Source of the DNA: Lepidodermella squamata | Lineage: Eukaryota; Gastrotricha | Direction: 5' to 3' | DNA length: 64,000 nucleotides | Assembly: GCA_047495785.1 (NCBI GenBank) | Contig: JBLDXI010000054.1 | Span: 4,092,001 to 4,156,000, forward strand | Shown: positions 34,901-48,048 of the stretch, one piece after another | Position numbering within the stretch: the first letter of the stretch is position 1 | Layout of the letters: each line of letters opens with the position of its first letter | Notes under the pieces: generated by a model | The model's input: only the letters and a program-made list of their open reading frames with translations | Told to the model about the DNA's origin: nothing | The model's database searches: none | Made by a program: the position numbers and the translations under genes

Positions 34901-37900
34901 GCACCTTCATAGGTTGTGGCGCCCTTTTGGCACTTGATATGCGCGCCTTCTTGCATTGGCTCACCTTAATTGCCATCCCTTGAGGTGACAGTGGACTACA
35001 CTTGTCAAATGTTGTTGCTTTCGTAGGCACTGCTCTTCAGCGCCTTCTTTGTAGCTGGGCAGCGTCTGGGCCGCGACGTAAAGAGGCCATCGGCTAGGTT
35101 AAACATGCGCGAAGACATTTCAGTGTACGCGCGCGCGCACAAGGAGCCGTAGTACCAGCAGAGAGAAGAAGCCGGCGACTGGCGGGGGGCCGCTCAAGTA
35201 CTTGGGATTCAATTACCGGGCGTTGCGCAACACCCAGACAGATTCAAAAACACGCATGAAACCACTACGAGGTGCGCGCACGCACGCGCTCTAATGTATT
35301 CGCTGTTTGCGCGCACACAAACCAGACAGCGCACTGCTACAAGCCAACCAGCTGTTGTGATAGCGACGGCAGTAGTGGCGGGTTGCTCCGAACCCTGCGC
35401 CTCTGTGTCTGGACCCGTCCTTATCATTTCGCCTTCAGCAGCTCCTACGCGCATAACCGTTGCCCGCCCAAGCACGTTTACAAGACCACGGTTATCAAAT
35501 CGCCGAAAATGCGCCCAATCCACTAGTAACCCTCGAATTCCCAGTTGTCCTCAAAATTTCGCGACAAGCCGCTTTATTACATACCATTTATTTTAGAGCC
35601 CTCCTTCCGCCGTCTGCAGGTTACCTGCGACGTGCGGTATATGCCAACGAATTACAACCCAGTTCATTTTACTGTTGAGATTTGATGAATCAATTATTAT
35701 TTTTCGCCTTTTAGATCAAGCTACCGTTACTTGTACTTAGCCGCGACAAGTATGTTATCGGTAACAAATCCACTGACGAACTCGTTCAAGCCCTACGTTG
35801 TTTCGTCGAACAACCAGTCGCAGGCGGCTCAACAGCAGCAGATGGGCCAACAGGGTGGTGGCATGGGCTACCAGTCGTCTGCAATGCCGCTCTACATGCC
35901 GAACATGTACAACCTTCACGGCTACATGCAGCAGCAACAGCAGCTTCTTACAGTCGACCCGCAGCAGTCGGGCTATCCGTCGAACGAGCCAACGACCAAC
36001 ACCCCGCCGAGGGATGAAAAAGGTACGTCTTCGGGTGTTGCGGAATAATTAGGATGGATATTGATTTTTTCGATAATTTTAGACGCATTATCTTACAACG
36101 TTCAAGCGCTGCTCAATAGCACGGCGCTGCATGGCTTGATGCACAACAACAAGGTGAATTCGGGTCCGATGAGCAGTGGCAGCATGACCAGCAGTGGCGA
36201 GCAGGCCCGCAGCACGCCGAGTCTGAACAGTGAATGCAGCAACAGCATGGCCAGCGGTCTCAACACTGATTCGACGCCTAGCGGCGGCTCCAGTGCCGAA
36301 ACCGATGTGCCGGGCAGCGCGAAAAAGCGGTCGCATTCGGGTCAGATTAAGGTAGATTTTTTTTTAACTTCTTTCATTTCACTTTGCACGTTTAAATACA
36401 TCAAATCCGCTTAGAACTCCGAATTCATTTTTTTTAATTTGCTTCATTTGTCTTTTATTAGGGTGGTGATCGCGACAAGGACGGTGCGTACTGGGAGAAG
36501 CGTCGCAAAAACAACGAAAGCGCGCGTCGGTCACGTGAGGCGCGTCGCATGAAGGAGGAGCAAATCGCGATGCGCGTCGTCTACCTCGAGCAGGAGAACT
36601 TGCAACTGCGGACCGAGGTGTCGCTGTTGCGCGGCGAAATCGACAAACTTCGCTGCATGTTGTACAACTCATAGTCGTATTTCTTATATCGTATTTAATC
36701 TCAACTTAACTCGGTCATTTTTTATATAAATATTCCCTGTGGTCTTTGACTCATGTTTTTCGGTGCGCCGCTGGCTTTCCTTAATTTGCCTCGTTTTTCT
36801 CAAAGACTCGGTTACGAAAATTATCGCATCAAATACCAGTGTAGATTTTGTTGTTTATCGCTACGTGTATGTCTCCGCTCTGCGCCGTTTATGTATGTCA
36901 CCTGGCAAATTGCTCAATTTGTACATAGATAATGGCCCCGCTATCAGTCGGGCTATTTAGGCCTTATAATTTGTAAATTTCGATGTGTTGTTGGTCAACA
37001 ACTCGCTCCGATGCCCTGAGACCCTTGTGCATTCCGTTGTACGATAAAACTATTTAACCAAAATCGGCACCTCGGAAAAAGGTGGACGAAGGGCATTTGT
37101 TACGCAGAAATGAAATTTTATAAGTATTTTATAGAAAAACAAATTTCGAAAAAATCACAAAACATTTGTACAGATGCGAGTCTATTCTAATACGAAGGTA
37201 TCTATCGTCTATAGGTATCTCTGTTAATACCATGTAAAGGCTATGTCTCGGTCACTTTTGATTAATATACGAATATTTATATATATCGCCTGAGAAAAAC
37301 GCGCTGTTTTCTTGTTTTCTTTCTTAGCCGCAAATTACGAGCTGTCAGTGTTACTTCTTATCGCGTTTTCAGCACCGGTAATGATGATGATGATGAATAT
37401 TACTTACGTATCACAGACAAGAACAAATAAAGAAATGGTCGCTTTTGCATTTTTGAATCCTTTACATCATTTCAATCATTTTATCAACTCACTCGAAGGA
37501 AACGCTGTAAAATTTTGCCATTAACCACAGAAGATTCAATTGCCACATTCGGCGAAGTATACAGATTAGTCGCCATATTCAGGCATCTTTCACCAAAAGG
37601 TACCACATTAGCAGGCAGCAGACCCGCTGGTATCTGACGGGGCTGAGGCGCCGGTATAGGTGGAACCGAATCTGAGAAAAAGCTAGCATGTGGTGCCCAT
37701 GGGAAAGGCGGCAAACACACAGCCATTTCGGACAGTAACAACAGGCCGTTGAAATGTTGAACCAAGAGATGACGAACTTGGCCTGACATCAGAGCCTAGA
37801 AAATAAATCATCGATGAAACAACTCAAATTTGTTATCAAATATTCTACCTCTTGCTGAATCTGAAGAACGGATACAATACTGTCTTGTAGTTGAGTCAAA

Positions 37901-40900
37901 ACAGCCTCGTAGTTGAGGGGCAGAACGAACGGCGCAGCATCGGCGGCTACCGGTATTGAAACCAGCCCACCAAGGCATTCAATCAACTTCTTCACGTCAT
38001 CGGCTGTGAAGTGGGCAATAATTTTAGGAAGTAGTTGAAGCAATGCTTTAGTGAGATCAGTAAGTTTCTGCTGCGTCGGCACTTCGGGTTTGGTCGGCGT
38101 CGGTGAATTAGCCGGGAAAAGGTTCGGCTTAATGAATTTACGAGCGATGTGAACCCAGGCGGGCCAAGCATTGGCGTAAGGTACGTGATCTGGCGATATG
38201 GCGCTGGACGCCGATCGCCTCGTGAGACCGATGTCCGGCTGATCATTTGATAAGCTAGGCATATCGGAAGAAGAGGGTGACTGCATTTTGCCCCAAGCTG
38301 ATGAGCACAGCTCGAGCAGGGCCTTGACAGCGGCGTGCGACACTTCGGGAGCCATCGCCCCGCCCGCGAGGCTGGAGAGTTGGTCTAAGAGAGCGGCCCA
38401 AATGTCTACGCAGCCATCCATTTGCCGAATCACCCGCTGCCGAGTTGTGAAAAGCCGACTCGCCCCACTTATAATTACGTTATGAGCCTCAGACCAGACC
38501 TTTGCCTCGGCCGGGGTATTCGAGGCAGTTATTTGGTCCTTATCTTCGCTAGCCGACGGAGTTTCACTTTTTTGCTCAGTATCTTGGGCATGTTCATTCG
38601 ATCGATTTTGTTGCTGTTGCTGTTGAACACCGGCTTGCAACCTGACAGAATCTAACAGTGGAAAAACGACTGTCCACAACAAATCGGCAACTGTCTGCAG
38701 TTTTAGTCGGTCAGTATGGGCTGCGAGAGCTTCAAACAGCGTCTGAGCCGCACTTTTCCGTAGAGGAGGGCGATTGTCGATGCAAAGTTCGCCCAGTTTG
38801 CGATACACTCGCATCCACAGCTCGTCTTCGGGTGGGTAGTCACTGTTACTTTTGATTCCATCAGCTAGAGTCACGGGTTCGAGAGGTTTATCGCGAGGTT
38901 GAGATAAATGGTCTACAATAGCCCAAAGAAGGCCAACCTAGAAAAGCAAGATGATACAAACAAGGTTCGAAAAATGCTTTTCCAGAACTAACAGCAGTGA
39001 GACTGATATTGAGATCAGCTTGTTGGCTGCAGAATTTAGCCACAGTGTCAATGCACTGCGCCAGGCCGTCCGTGTCCAAAGTTGCGAGGTGGTCTGTGGT
39101 CACGATCTGCAGGCACCGGAACGACTGGCGAACTAGAGCATCGCCGTGCTGAGGATTGATATCGCCGACCACGCCTAAAATCAGCGGCCAAACACCGGAA
39201 AGAAGCGGACCTTGACTTTGAACTATGTGCATGAGGCAATCCAGTTGCCGAGTTCGAACATCAGCGTTGGCTGAAGCTGCCGAACCGCTGGCAGCGGTTG
39301 ATGATAGCTCGACCAGCGGCGTCAGAATTGTATTCAACAAGCGCTGAAAAATTAAGGGGTGGTTACGTTTTTCATTTCCGGTCATTTTCATCCAGTAACC
39401 TTATTTTCACGCAAAGGCGGATTATGCTGGAAAGCGACAGCGGCTCTGACGAGAGAGACGACAGCTTCAACCCCATAGGACCGCAATGCGCCATTCGGGT
39501 GCTGGCATACCTGATATAAACAGACACGTGATAATTAAATTTATCCGGATTTTCTGCAACAATAACCAATAAGACTAAGGTCAATTTAAGCAAAGGCGCT
39601 GAATTTCCTAATTAGCTTTATTCCGCTCGGCCGTCGACTTGGCCGTGCCAAGCGTTTCATTCGATTGCAAATTTGATTTTACATAACGCCGAAATCGGCG
39701 CAAAGAATACCGGAACAGCACACCACTGCGGCGCAAGACAAAAAAAGAGTCATAACTTGAATGTACAGGCCAGCTTTGCCAACAAATAAGTGAAAACATT
39801 ACATTATAGTATATATTTTATATATATTTTTGCAGTATATATTTGCAGAACTGCTACCTAGCAAAGAACTGTCGTTGGAGCGGCGAAGCCCCTGAGTAAT
39901 TCCCCCGTCTATTAGCGGCATGTCAGCCGAAGAGAACTCAATTTGGAATAGATATGATTTTATTATTTCGTTTTTTATACTATGTATCGTTGGCGAAAAA
40001 GAAGAGACTTCTCAGCTAATCGCTTCCGTTAGACGATATAGAAAGGAGGCGCCCACTCGTGTGCACAAGAGTGACTTTTATTAACGTGGCGCCGCGTGTT
40101 ATAGTACAAAACAATGAAACGTGAGTCGGCATGGCCTTATTTCATTTTTGTTGTGTATTATCGCTATAGTTTAAAATGGGCTCGAATTTCTCCCCAGTCA
40201 ATACATACCGCACAGCGCTCGCTGTCTTTCGGCGCGCGAGGCCAAGTGTGAGGCAAGACAGAAAGCTAATAAATCATCGGTGAAGATCTCATTACTGGCC
40301 TTATATTATCTTTTTCTTTTTTCGAAATGGAGTGTTTTATTATACCACCCATAAATATATGACAGCCCCAGCTTAATATCCCACGACGCAGACAGGTCGA
40401 TTGGGTTGCGCGAGATCATTATCATCATCCCTTTGCAGCTCCACCCCATATCGTGCTGCTTTAAATCAATTTTACGATACATCTGATGCGATTCTCAAGC
40501 AGTGCTGCCGTAAAATCATTTATCAGGAAGAAATAGAAACATCGCGCGCAGTTATAAAAAATTCACCCTCCTCCCAATCGATTTTTGGCCGAAACAGAGC
40601 GCTAGTACGACACATACTAGTAAGGAGAGAAACGCGACCGGATGTCACAGCTAGGGATATCGACGCCGTATCGCATAGGTAGAGCGGCCGCTAGACACAT
40701 AAGACTTGTTCACTGAGCAAATAACCCACTTCAACTCGCAAAAAACCGCCGTTATTTTAACATCACAGAACAATGTAGTCCGCAGCGCCAGATTTTTCCC
40801 ATCGCGTCTAATCTCTAGCCATTGACCGGCTGGCCCGGCCATCAAAACTTACGCGCAAATTTACTACTAAAAGTTTTAGGCATTCTTAAGAAAGTCAATA

Positions 40901-43900
40901 GGAAACGATACGTAAATGCGCCCTACTTTTCGCCGTTTCCGATATAAGCGTTTTTTTGTCTGACCAATGGAGCATATGCTCTAGAGGTGCTGAGTGCTTA
41001 TTCAGGGATTTGTGTATAATTTGTTTCAGGGCTAGCCCATTTCTGACTAGCCATCGTAAATATTTTAGACGCAAAAACGCACATCATCGTAGTTGCCGAA
41101 ACAGCAACAAACAAAAAGCGGCATACCTATGAGCCCACATCATAAGATTAACATTATTGCGAAACATTAACCTAAGCGTCGGCTAAGCGTTTTTTAACTC
41201 GTTGTCTATTTTTGTAGTGATTTTGAAATGGGAGGCAATGCAACGGCGTATCTCGAACGCATTCTCAACACCATCTACGAGGCGGAGACCACCGAAACCA
41301 CGATTACGCCGTCGCGTTGCCAGCCGCTCGGAGCCGACGGCATTTGGTGGGCTGCGTTGTTTTGCGAGGCCTACTTCGTCGCGCATGGTTACATTGCCAT
41401 CGCCCTATGCACCTATGGCTTGCTCAGTAACATCTTCACCGTCCTCATCTTCAGTAGGCGAGGCATGCGAACCCCGGTCAACCTACTCCTCACCGCCATC
41501 GCCGTAGCCGACTCCCTTACAATGCTGCCGTACATTCCTTACGCCAGCTACTTCTATATCGTCGTGAAATGCATAAAATTCGAGTGCGCCGATCAGTACC
41601 CAGCCTTTTGGGTATCCTACTTACTTGCCTCGAATCGCTTATTTCTAACCTTCCACAACGTCGCCATTTGGCTAACTGTGGCACTGTCGGTTATCCGGTG
41701 GATTAGTGTATGCCGACACACTATTGCCAAAACTTATTGCTCCATGAACAGAGTCAAACTTACCATAGCAATTGTCACATTTCTCGGCACAGTCATTTGT
41801 ATACCTACATATCTAGAGTTCAAAGTGGAAAACTACGGCGAAGAAGAGGCGCCATCCTATTGGCTTGCTTACACTTTCGATGCGAGCGAGTCCCTAAAAG
41901 ATGTCAACTTCATAGTCTATGCAGCAATATTGCGACTCGTACCATGTGCCGTTATGATAGGATTTTCAGTTCCAATAATAGTGAAAGTTAGTTTGAACCA
42001 GATTTTTAATACCTTTTTACATTTTTCACTTTTAACAGGTGCATAAAGCAAATAAGGCGCGCGAACGGATGCACAAAAACGAAGAGGAAATAAGGCGCGG
42101 GGGAGCGAAATCTTTAGAACCTATGCTATCGGTGGCAGCTGGTGAGGTCGAGATGTCTCCACGCCTGTCAGAGAAGCCTTCAATTGCAAAAACGTTGTCA
42201 CGCGCGAGCACGGCGAAGTCGAAAGGCAATCGGCAAGGCACAACCGTCATGTTGGTTACAATAGTTCTGTTCTTTGTTGCGGTCGAAATGCCGATCGGTC
42301 TCGTTTGTCTAGTCAGCGGCTTCAACCGCTACTTCTCTTCGAGTGTTTATGTCTACTTGGGCGACTTGCAAGATGATCTCGTTCTACTCAATTCCGCCGT
42401 TAATTTTACTCTTTACTGCTTGATGAGCGCCCAGTTCCGACAAACTTGTCGGCAAGCGTTCGGTGAATGGCGGACTAAACTGGCGTCGTTATGTTGTTGC
42501 CGAAAAGAACGGGGCGAGTCACAACTCAGCGACAATAGCCAGCAGAAACCCCCGGTCATCAAGGTCGAAGCGGAAGGTGCAGTGGACACCAACATAACAA
42601 CGCTTCAAAACTAATATTATCAAATGCTATAAGTTGCCCGTTTTATACTGCCTCGCTTTCTCATTATTTAATATCAACTTTAAATGAAGTATTTTTCTGA
42701 TTGTAACGTTAATTTGTAAGCGAAAAATGAACTGTGAGCAACAAAACTCTTTCTTGTTAGGGCATCAATCAATAAAAATGAACGGAACTAACTTCCAGAA
42801 GATGATTCGTTAGCGGCTTCCACAGTATTTCCAGACGCGGGAGATTAACCAGACCCGTTTCGAGCAACTTTGCAATGGGGAATAGTGATGGCTCGCGGTT
42901 AGCAGCGTACGCTACCTCCATACATTCGTGCGAGAGATTGCACAGCGCCGTAAGCAAATGATGCAGTGCTACTTCGTCTAGGTACCTATATAAAACACAG
43001 AGAATAACGCCGGGCAAAAAATAAACGCACGCGAGTATAAACGCTATAACATCAACACTACGTACTGTGAGCTTTCGAATAGCCGGCTCAACATTGATGC
43101 CAAAATCGGTAGATCTTGTGCGCCCATTTGCGAGCCAGGAGGCAGTGAGATGTCAGCCGCAACAGGTCGATCGGCGCGTAAACTGCCGCCAACCGCCGGA
43201 CGCAGTCCGAGAATATAGCACAAGTGTTGAAGAGTGGCCAGTACCAGGTGCCAACTAGGCCCGAGCACCGCGCCGTGGCAGTGAGCCAGAGATAACACAG
43301 CTCGCATGCATTGAATGTTACGGGTTGTCAACGTAACTGGACCTTGAATAGGCCCCAAAATAAGACTAGCAGTCAGCAAAGGGCTGCCGACTGCCACCAC
43401 TGCTGATGACTGGTCAGTAGTGGGCGGCGGCGCTAGTTCCTGCGCGTTGTGACCGGCTGTACCGAATGCTCCAGATTTCGATGAAGCAGCTAGGCCGAAA
43501 GCGGCCGTGTTCAAAATTGTCAACGTGTAATAAGGAGGAAGAGAAGCTTTGCACAATGCTGTAACAAAAGCATCTCGAGGTGATGGAAGATTCAATGCGC
43601 CTGCCATACTGGCGCACGCTTGCATCGCTTTCAGAATAGCCTCGCCGGCGCTCTCATCGGTGCTCGACTCGAGCATCAGGGAAAGAGCTGCTAGAACTGC
43701 GCACCAAATCGAAGATACTGTTTGTTGACTAATTTGATGCTCCTCAGATTCCGCCCCCAATTGCACTGATTGTGGAAGAACACTGTGGGGACGCTCGATT
43801 AGAGCCTGGCAAGTTGAAACTAGCTCGAGCAGAGCACAGAACGCCACTGTGGCGCCGTAACCTTCTGGCACTGGCACTGAAACGTCGGTTTTGTCGAGCA

Positions 43901-45897
43901 TTTCAAGCAACAGTGGTTTGGCTGGATGCTGGCTGGGCAGGAACAACAGAGGTACGCTCACGCCTCGATAGACGAACATTACCGGTTGAACGGCCCCGCT
44001 GCCACCGGGAAGCGCAGGGTTTGAAGCCAACGTAGTAGGGTTCGGGCCTTGAACGTCGCTCAAAGACTGGCGCGAGGCAGAATTCGACATTGAAGAGGCA
44101 CCAAGGAAACACGATTGAATAAACGCAGCCAACGCCGAGACAAGATCGGCCAGGATTTTCGTCGAGTGAGGCTTCGCATCGTAGGAAATGACGATAGCTC
44201 GAACTAAGGCAGCGTTTCGGAACACCGAGGCAATAACTTCCACAGCCAGCACACGTTGCCATGCAGGTTTTTCGCTGTCGCACAACTAAACAAAATGCGG
44301 AAAAGGTTCAACACAGATTAGCCATAGCTCGTATTTAGACCAGAAAATAAAGAAATTAGAGTTTCTATAGCCTTGCCAGTTCATTTCAGAACATCAGGAC
44401 TCTAATAAAGCTACGGATGGATAGCAACGAATACCGTAAATAGTGAAATATTAGGCACCAGTATTCTTTTCCAACCTGCCATTAGTAAACTTCAAATGGC
44501 AGTAAAAGGCATCTGCATAGTATTTCGGGCTGACCTCGTATTTCCGTAGTTGCGGTATTAATTAGCTATCCATGTGGTAAAATTCGGTGCATTTCCTCTA
44601 TTTAAGTTTATTTTTCGACGAATGCAGTTGCTCACCTTAGCCAAAATCGATAGGAATATTTCGCTTTCAGTGAGCATCAGATGAAAATAATATCGAATAA
44701 GCGTGTGGACGATGCGCATTATGCGATTTGTGATTGGAAAGTAGGCTTTATCAGGAGCGCCAGGAATGTATTGACTGGCAGAAGGCGTTGCAGAAGAAGC
44801 CAGGGACATTGTAGCTGAGTTGTTACCCGCAGCTGACGTGCCGTTGGCAGGGCCTGGCGACATATGCCCTGCCGAGTTGATCGAGGCATTCATCGACGGC
44901 GAAGATGTCAACCGCGGAGGTTTGATGTTCGGCGAGAACAGCCGAATAACCATTGGACAAACGCGGTCTTTGACAAGGGCACAGAACTCCTGGTGGCCTA
45001 GAAAGAGTGTTGAATATGACGTCAATGCAGACTCGATCAGCTCAAGACAAAGTGTCCGCGTCATTTCCGATATACCGATGAGCCAGTGAGGCGGCTCGCC
45101 GTTGATGAGGAAGCAGAAGTCTTGAAAAAGCATGTAAGCGTCAGCAGCGTGAGGCCGCAGTGTTTTCGGTGGAACGCTTCGACGTTCATTCAAGCTCGAC
45201 GGGACAGGTTCAGCAGATGGCTGAGACTCACTCTCGGCAGGCAAAGCTGCGGATGAGCTGTTATCTTCAGCAACAGCCCGTTCGAAAACAACGCTGACCA
45301 ACTGTTTAATGGTCGCAGCGGCAGTGTTCACGGTCAACGGGTCTTTGGCGAAGTGCAGACGAAAGCAAAGCACAAGTGCCTTCGCTAAAGTGTCGTGCAA
45401 GGCAACTTCGCCGCCTGCGTTAACCAGCAAAGCGGCAGTTTGAAGTAGTCTAAGCTCTTCAATGTGAGCGTCCATGAGTTGCCACAGAATGGCAACGACT
45501 GAGTCAGCGCATTTCGAGGTAGCACATCCAGCCTGAATTAGTCGTTGAATTGCTGCCAAGCTAATACTCACTAATTTGGGTTGTTTTGTTTCACAGGCTA
45601 GCAAGAAGGGCGAAAACGTCTAAAAATTGAATTATAACAATAGTGCTTTGCGTAAAAATTATTCAGCATTACCTCAAGCGAATTCGCTAACAAGCCAGAC
45701 TGAACGTCAGTGCCATATTTCGCAATGATTGTTTTGACGCGCATGAGCCCGTTTTCCGCCGCATCGGTTACCGGTTTGTTTTTTCGTTTCGCTTCTGTAC
45801 AAAGAGACCGAAGGTCGTTTTGCAGCTGGTCAATGAGTCGCTGTGCAATGCCTATCTGATCGTGCGCGGAAGAGGTGCTCCCTCCAGATAATGACAT
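31923..45897 (-). CDS. MON2: MON2 Golgi/endosome trafficking regulator
   Basis: MON2 is a large HEAT/armadillo protein related to Sec7-type ARF-GEFs that acts with DOP1 in endosome-to-Golgi transport. Eleven coding exons keep phase: 45897-45673, 45619-44636, 44285-43066, 42985-42793, 39510-39400, 39343-38993, 38937-37849, 37795-37493, 33230-33113, 33055-32471 and 32077-31923, about 1777 aa. Diagnostic blocks include [16 protein letters not shown] at the N-terminus, [75 protein letters not shown] and [14 protein letters not shown] near the C-terminus. Two introns are far larger than the rest (39511-42792 and 33231-37492) and each holds a complete gene on the opposite strand. An acceptor-like CTTTTTAG lies 45 bases before the ATG. 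Confidence 0.95.
33231..35751. other. GC-rich MON2 intron segment, bZIP promoter region
   Basis: Most of the 5' half of a 4.26-kb MON2 intron. It is notably GC/CpG-rich at about 33330-33480 and 34300-35300, with GCGCGC runs, unlike the AT-rich spacers elsewhere. It probably holds the bZIP promoter and 5'UTR exon(s): a donor (GACAG/GTGAGT) is at 33572 and a TTTTAG acceptor precedes the coding exon at about 35714. The 112-codon frame at 34412-34750 is a composition artefact. Confidence 0.4.
35752..36674 (+). CDS. PAR/CES-2-like bZIP transcription factor
   Basis: Three exons (35752-36022, 36083-36351, 36462-36674) encode 250 aa. Residues 1-185 are Gln/Ser/Asn-rich activation-type sequence. The last 65 residues are a bZIP domain: a basic region with [20 protein letters not shown] followed by a leucine zipper ([15 protein letters not shown]). 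The [10 protein letters not shown] pattern places it with PAR-domain factors (HLF/TEF/DBP), NFIL3 and nematode CES-2, which act in cell fate, cell death and circadian control. It is wholly inside a MON2 intron on the opposite strand. I start at ATG 35752; an upstream TTG at 35731 is in frame but not a normal start. An upstream non-coding exon is likely. Confidence 0.88.
36675..37492. other. 3' part of the MON2 intron after the bZIP gene
   Basis: AT-rich, with the bZIP 3'UTR. An AATAAA is present at about 37426 and a short ATG repeat near 37381. No further gene. Confidence 0.4.
39511..41227. other. MON2 intron segment upstream of the nested GPCR
   Basis: No convincing exon. An acceptor-like TTTTTGTAG ends 10 bases before the GPCR start, so a 5'UTR intron or trans-splice site is likely. 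The 93-codon frame at 40401-40682 has no domain I know. Confidence 0.4.
41228..42614 (+). CDS. DMSR/FMRFamide-type peptide GPCR
   Basis: Rhodopsin-class G-protein-coupled receptor of 444 aa in two exons (41228-41986 and 42039-42614), with the intron after TM5. TM1 starts near residue 52 ([19 protein letters not shown]); [13 protein letters not shown] marks TM2. The TM3 end reads [13 protein letters not shown] in place of the usual DRY, and TM7 has [20 protein letters not shown]. These features fit the myosuppressin/FMRFamide receptor-related (DMSR) group that is expanded in nematodes; the ligand is unknown. Intracellular loop 3 is long and basic, with many Ser/Thr. The gene is nested on the opposite strand in a 3.3-kb MON2 intron; its AATAAA at 42771-42776 lies just short of MON2 exon 4. 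Confidence 0.88.
42771..42776 (+). terminator. Poly(A) signal of the nested GPCR gene
   Basis: AATAAA about 157 bases past the GPCR stop and 17 bases before the first base of MON2 exon 4 on the other strand. Confidence 0.6.
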
Positions 45898-46381
45898 TTC
45901 CCTCGCACTGGTTCGTGAATGTACTCGATATTCAAAGATGTTCTAAAAAGATTAAATTTCGATTAGATTTCATTCAATAAATTTATTTGTCAACTCAGTA
46001 GATTCCCAGCAATTAAAACACAAAAAGGTAGGAAAATAGGCAGTAAATCTTCCGCACAAAACGCATAAAAAATGTTTGATCATCTCGAGTATTTCGATGT
46101 AGCACCAGTGTTAATGAGGTCAGCAGACTAATATATATTTCAACGCACTCACGGTTAGATAGAAAGTAATGACATCTAATAAGGCTGAGTCGAGATTAAT
46201 TCTCCGTATGGAGAAATGGACAAGATTGATAAGACAAGGCGTCTCAGTCAACAAATGAAAAAAAACAGTCAATAAATTTAACGCGATTCAGCAGATTGCC
46301 AGCACAAGTTCGATACCGGGTACAAGGACAAGGTAAAAGTATTCGAAAAATTCAATAGCACCTATTCAGATCATAACTTCA
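45898..46381. other. Spacer between TMEM43 and MON2
   Basis: 484 bp between two minus-strand genes. It contains an acceptor-like CTTTTTAG at 45943-45944. AT-rich, with no gene. Confidence 0.45.
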
Positions 46382-48048
46382 TTACTTTCCCGCTTCACTT
46401 TGACCATTAACAAGCGGAACTTCCTTGCCAGGCGCAACCGCCGAAACTTTATGAGATGAGCCGAGAGATTTTGCTTGCTTTGTGATAACAAAGATAACTC
46501 CAACACATGCGGCGAGAACGGTTAATTGGGTCGAGTGTTGAGTCGGCGCATCGGCGATGAACATAGCCACGATTGACCGACAAGCGACTAGGAAGGATGC
46601 AGTGGTGCCAATATGTAGAATAACTCGATTGTGCCCCAAAAGAGCGGCAAGCCAAACGGGAACAAATTTGGGGCGCCCAATGGCAGGAACTATAGCAGAA
46701 ACTAACGCGATTCCAATGAAAACAGCCAAGCCGGCCAAGAAACGGTTGGACCAAATCCGAACTCTGTCTGTTAGAAGATGTGACAGCAGCAACTCCTTCA
46801 ATGTAATCGATGAAAAACAATTGAAATGAGCAGTTGTCACACATACCTCTGGTTCTGTTTTTCCAAGACGAATGACTTCGATCGTACTCCCATTTTGGGC
46901 CGTGAAGCGCACCACAGACTTACCCCGCTGCTTCCCCACTGCACTCACCTTCACAGTGAAAAAATAAAGGTTTCTTGTAAATTCAGATCCTGATAAATGT
47001 GCTTAATTTCAAACTAACGATATCGGCCGGACCATAAGTAGTGTCTTCGCTAATTGATAGACCAGCAAAACTGAATTGGACCATCATGTCTCCGATTTTC
47101 GGATTATCAGGATCTTCACTGAAGTATATTGCGCTATTTCGGAGTATCGGTCGGGGCAGTTTTTTATCAGCAAACACTTTTTTCGCCAATAAAGCCTGAA
47201 CAGTATGCGGCATGATTCTCAAAGGCCGAAAGTTTGCAATTTGAGCCGCTAATGCCGGCGACAGCTGAAAGCTGCCCACGAAGACAGCATCAGCGGATAC
47301 AGTTAACGGTGCGATCGGGAAAACACTAATCAGTTGTGTCACGTTAAGCAGTTTGTCGGAAAAATCGGAAAAACTTACGTTGGATTTTTGTGTCCTTCCA
47401 TGTCAAGTTTGATGATTTTATTTACCCATCTTTTCTCTGTGAAAGTTTCCTAGTTATATTCCGATATCTCTTTATATATCAAATTTTTACCAAATCTATA
47501 CTCCACTTCACTCTTCACGCGATCTCCGACGTCCACCTCCCTGAATAAGAAATATTGAAATTGAGACAAAAATATAAAAGCAATATTTTACTTCGTTTCG
47601 GTGAACACAGTCCATTGAAACATTGATACTTCGCGCTTCAGTTGGCAGGCGTGAACACCGACGCCAAAAAGAGGGTCGTTAAGCTTCTGTTTATTTATAG
47701 ACGTAAACGTTATGGATGCATAACAAATCGATTAGGCAAACCTTCAAGGTTCGCAACTCGCCAGAAAGGTATACCAATTTGTCATTATTTTCCTGATATG
47801 CTACCTCAATATTAGCCAGGCGAATGAGGATTTGCATTTCATCTTCGATCTGCTTGTTTACTTCAATGGCATTTTTCTGTTACACAAGATTAAGAATCGC
47901 AATAACTTTATTCATGAAAACTAACCTCCTTAACGCAGAAAAAAATGACACCAGCAGAAATGCAAACTAGCGATACAATAAATATCCCAATAGCATCGTA
48001 TGATAGACGTCGCTTAGCCTTTGATGATGAATGCTTCTGAGAGCTCAT
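46382..48048 (-). CDS. TMEM43: TMEM43/LUMA-like nuclear-envelope and ER membrane protein
   Basis: Eight exons (48048-47926, 47876-47742, 47686-47592, 47540-47491, 47436-47379, 47325-47019, 46948-46847, 46795-46382) keep phase and encode 427 aa, close to vertebrate TMEM43 (400 aa). Similar blocks are EGHKNPT, AIYFSEDPDNPKIGDMMVQF, FAGLSISED and GPADI. There is one membrane segment near residue 20 and several at the C-terminus, typical of the family, which sits in the inner nuclear membrane and ER and interacts with lamins and emerin. The intron after YRF required care: the acceptor TTTCACAG restores frame, while the nearer ACTAG does not. A TTTTTATAG acceptor ends 16 bases before the ATG, as in the other genes here. 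Confidence 0.88.

Noticed and set aside
40401-40682. 93-codon frame upstream of the nested GPCR
   Set aside because: No family resemblance and no link by splicing to the GPCR frame.
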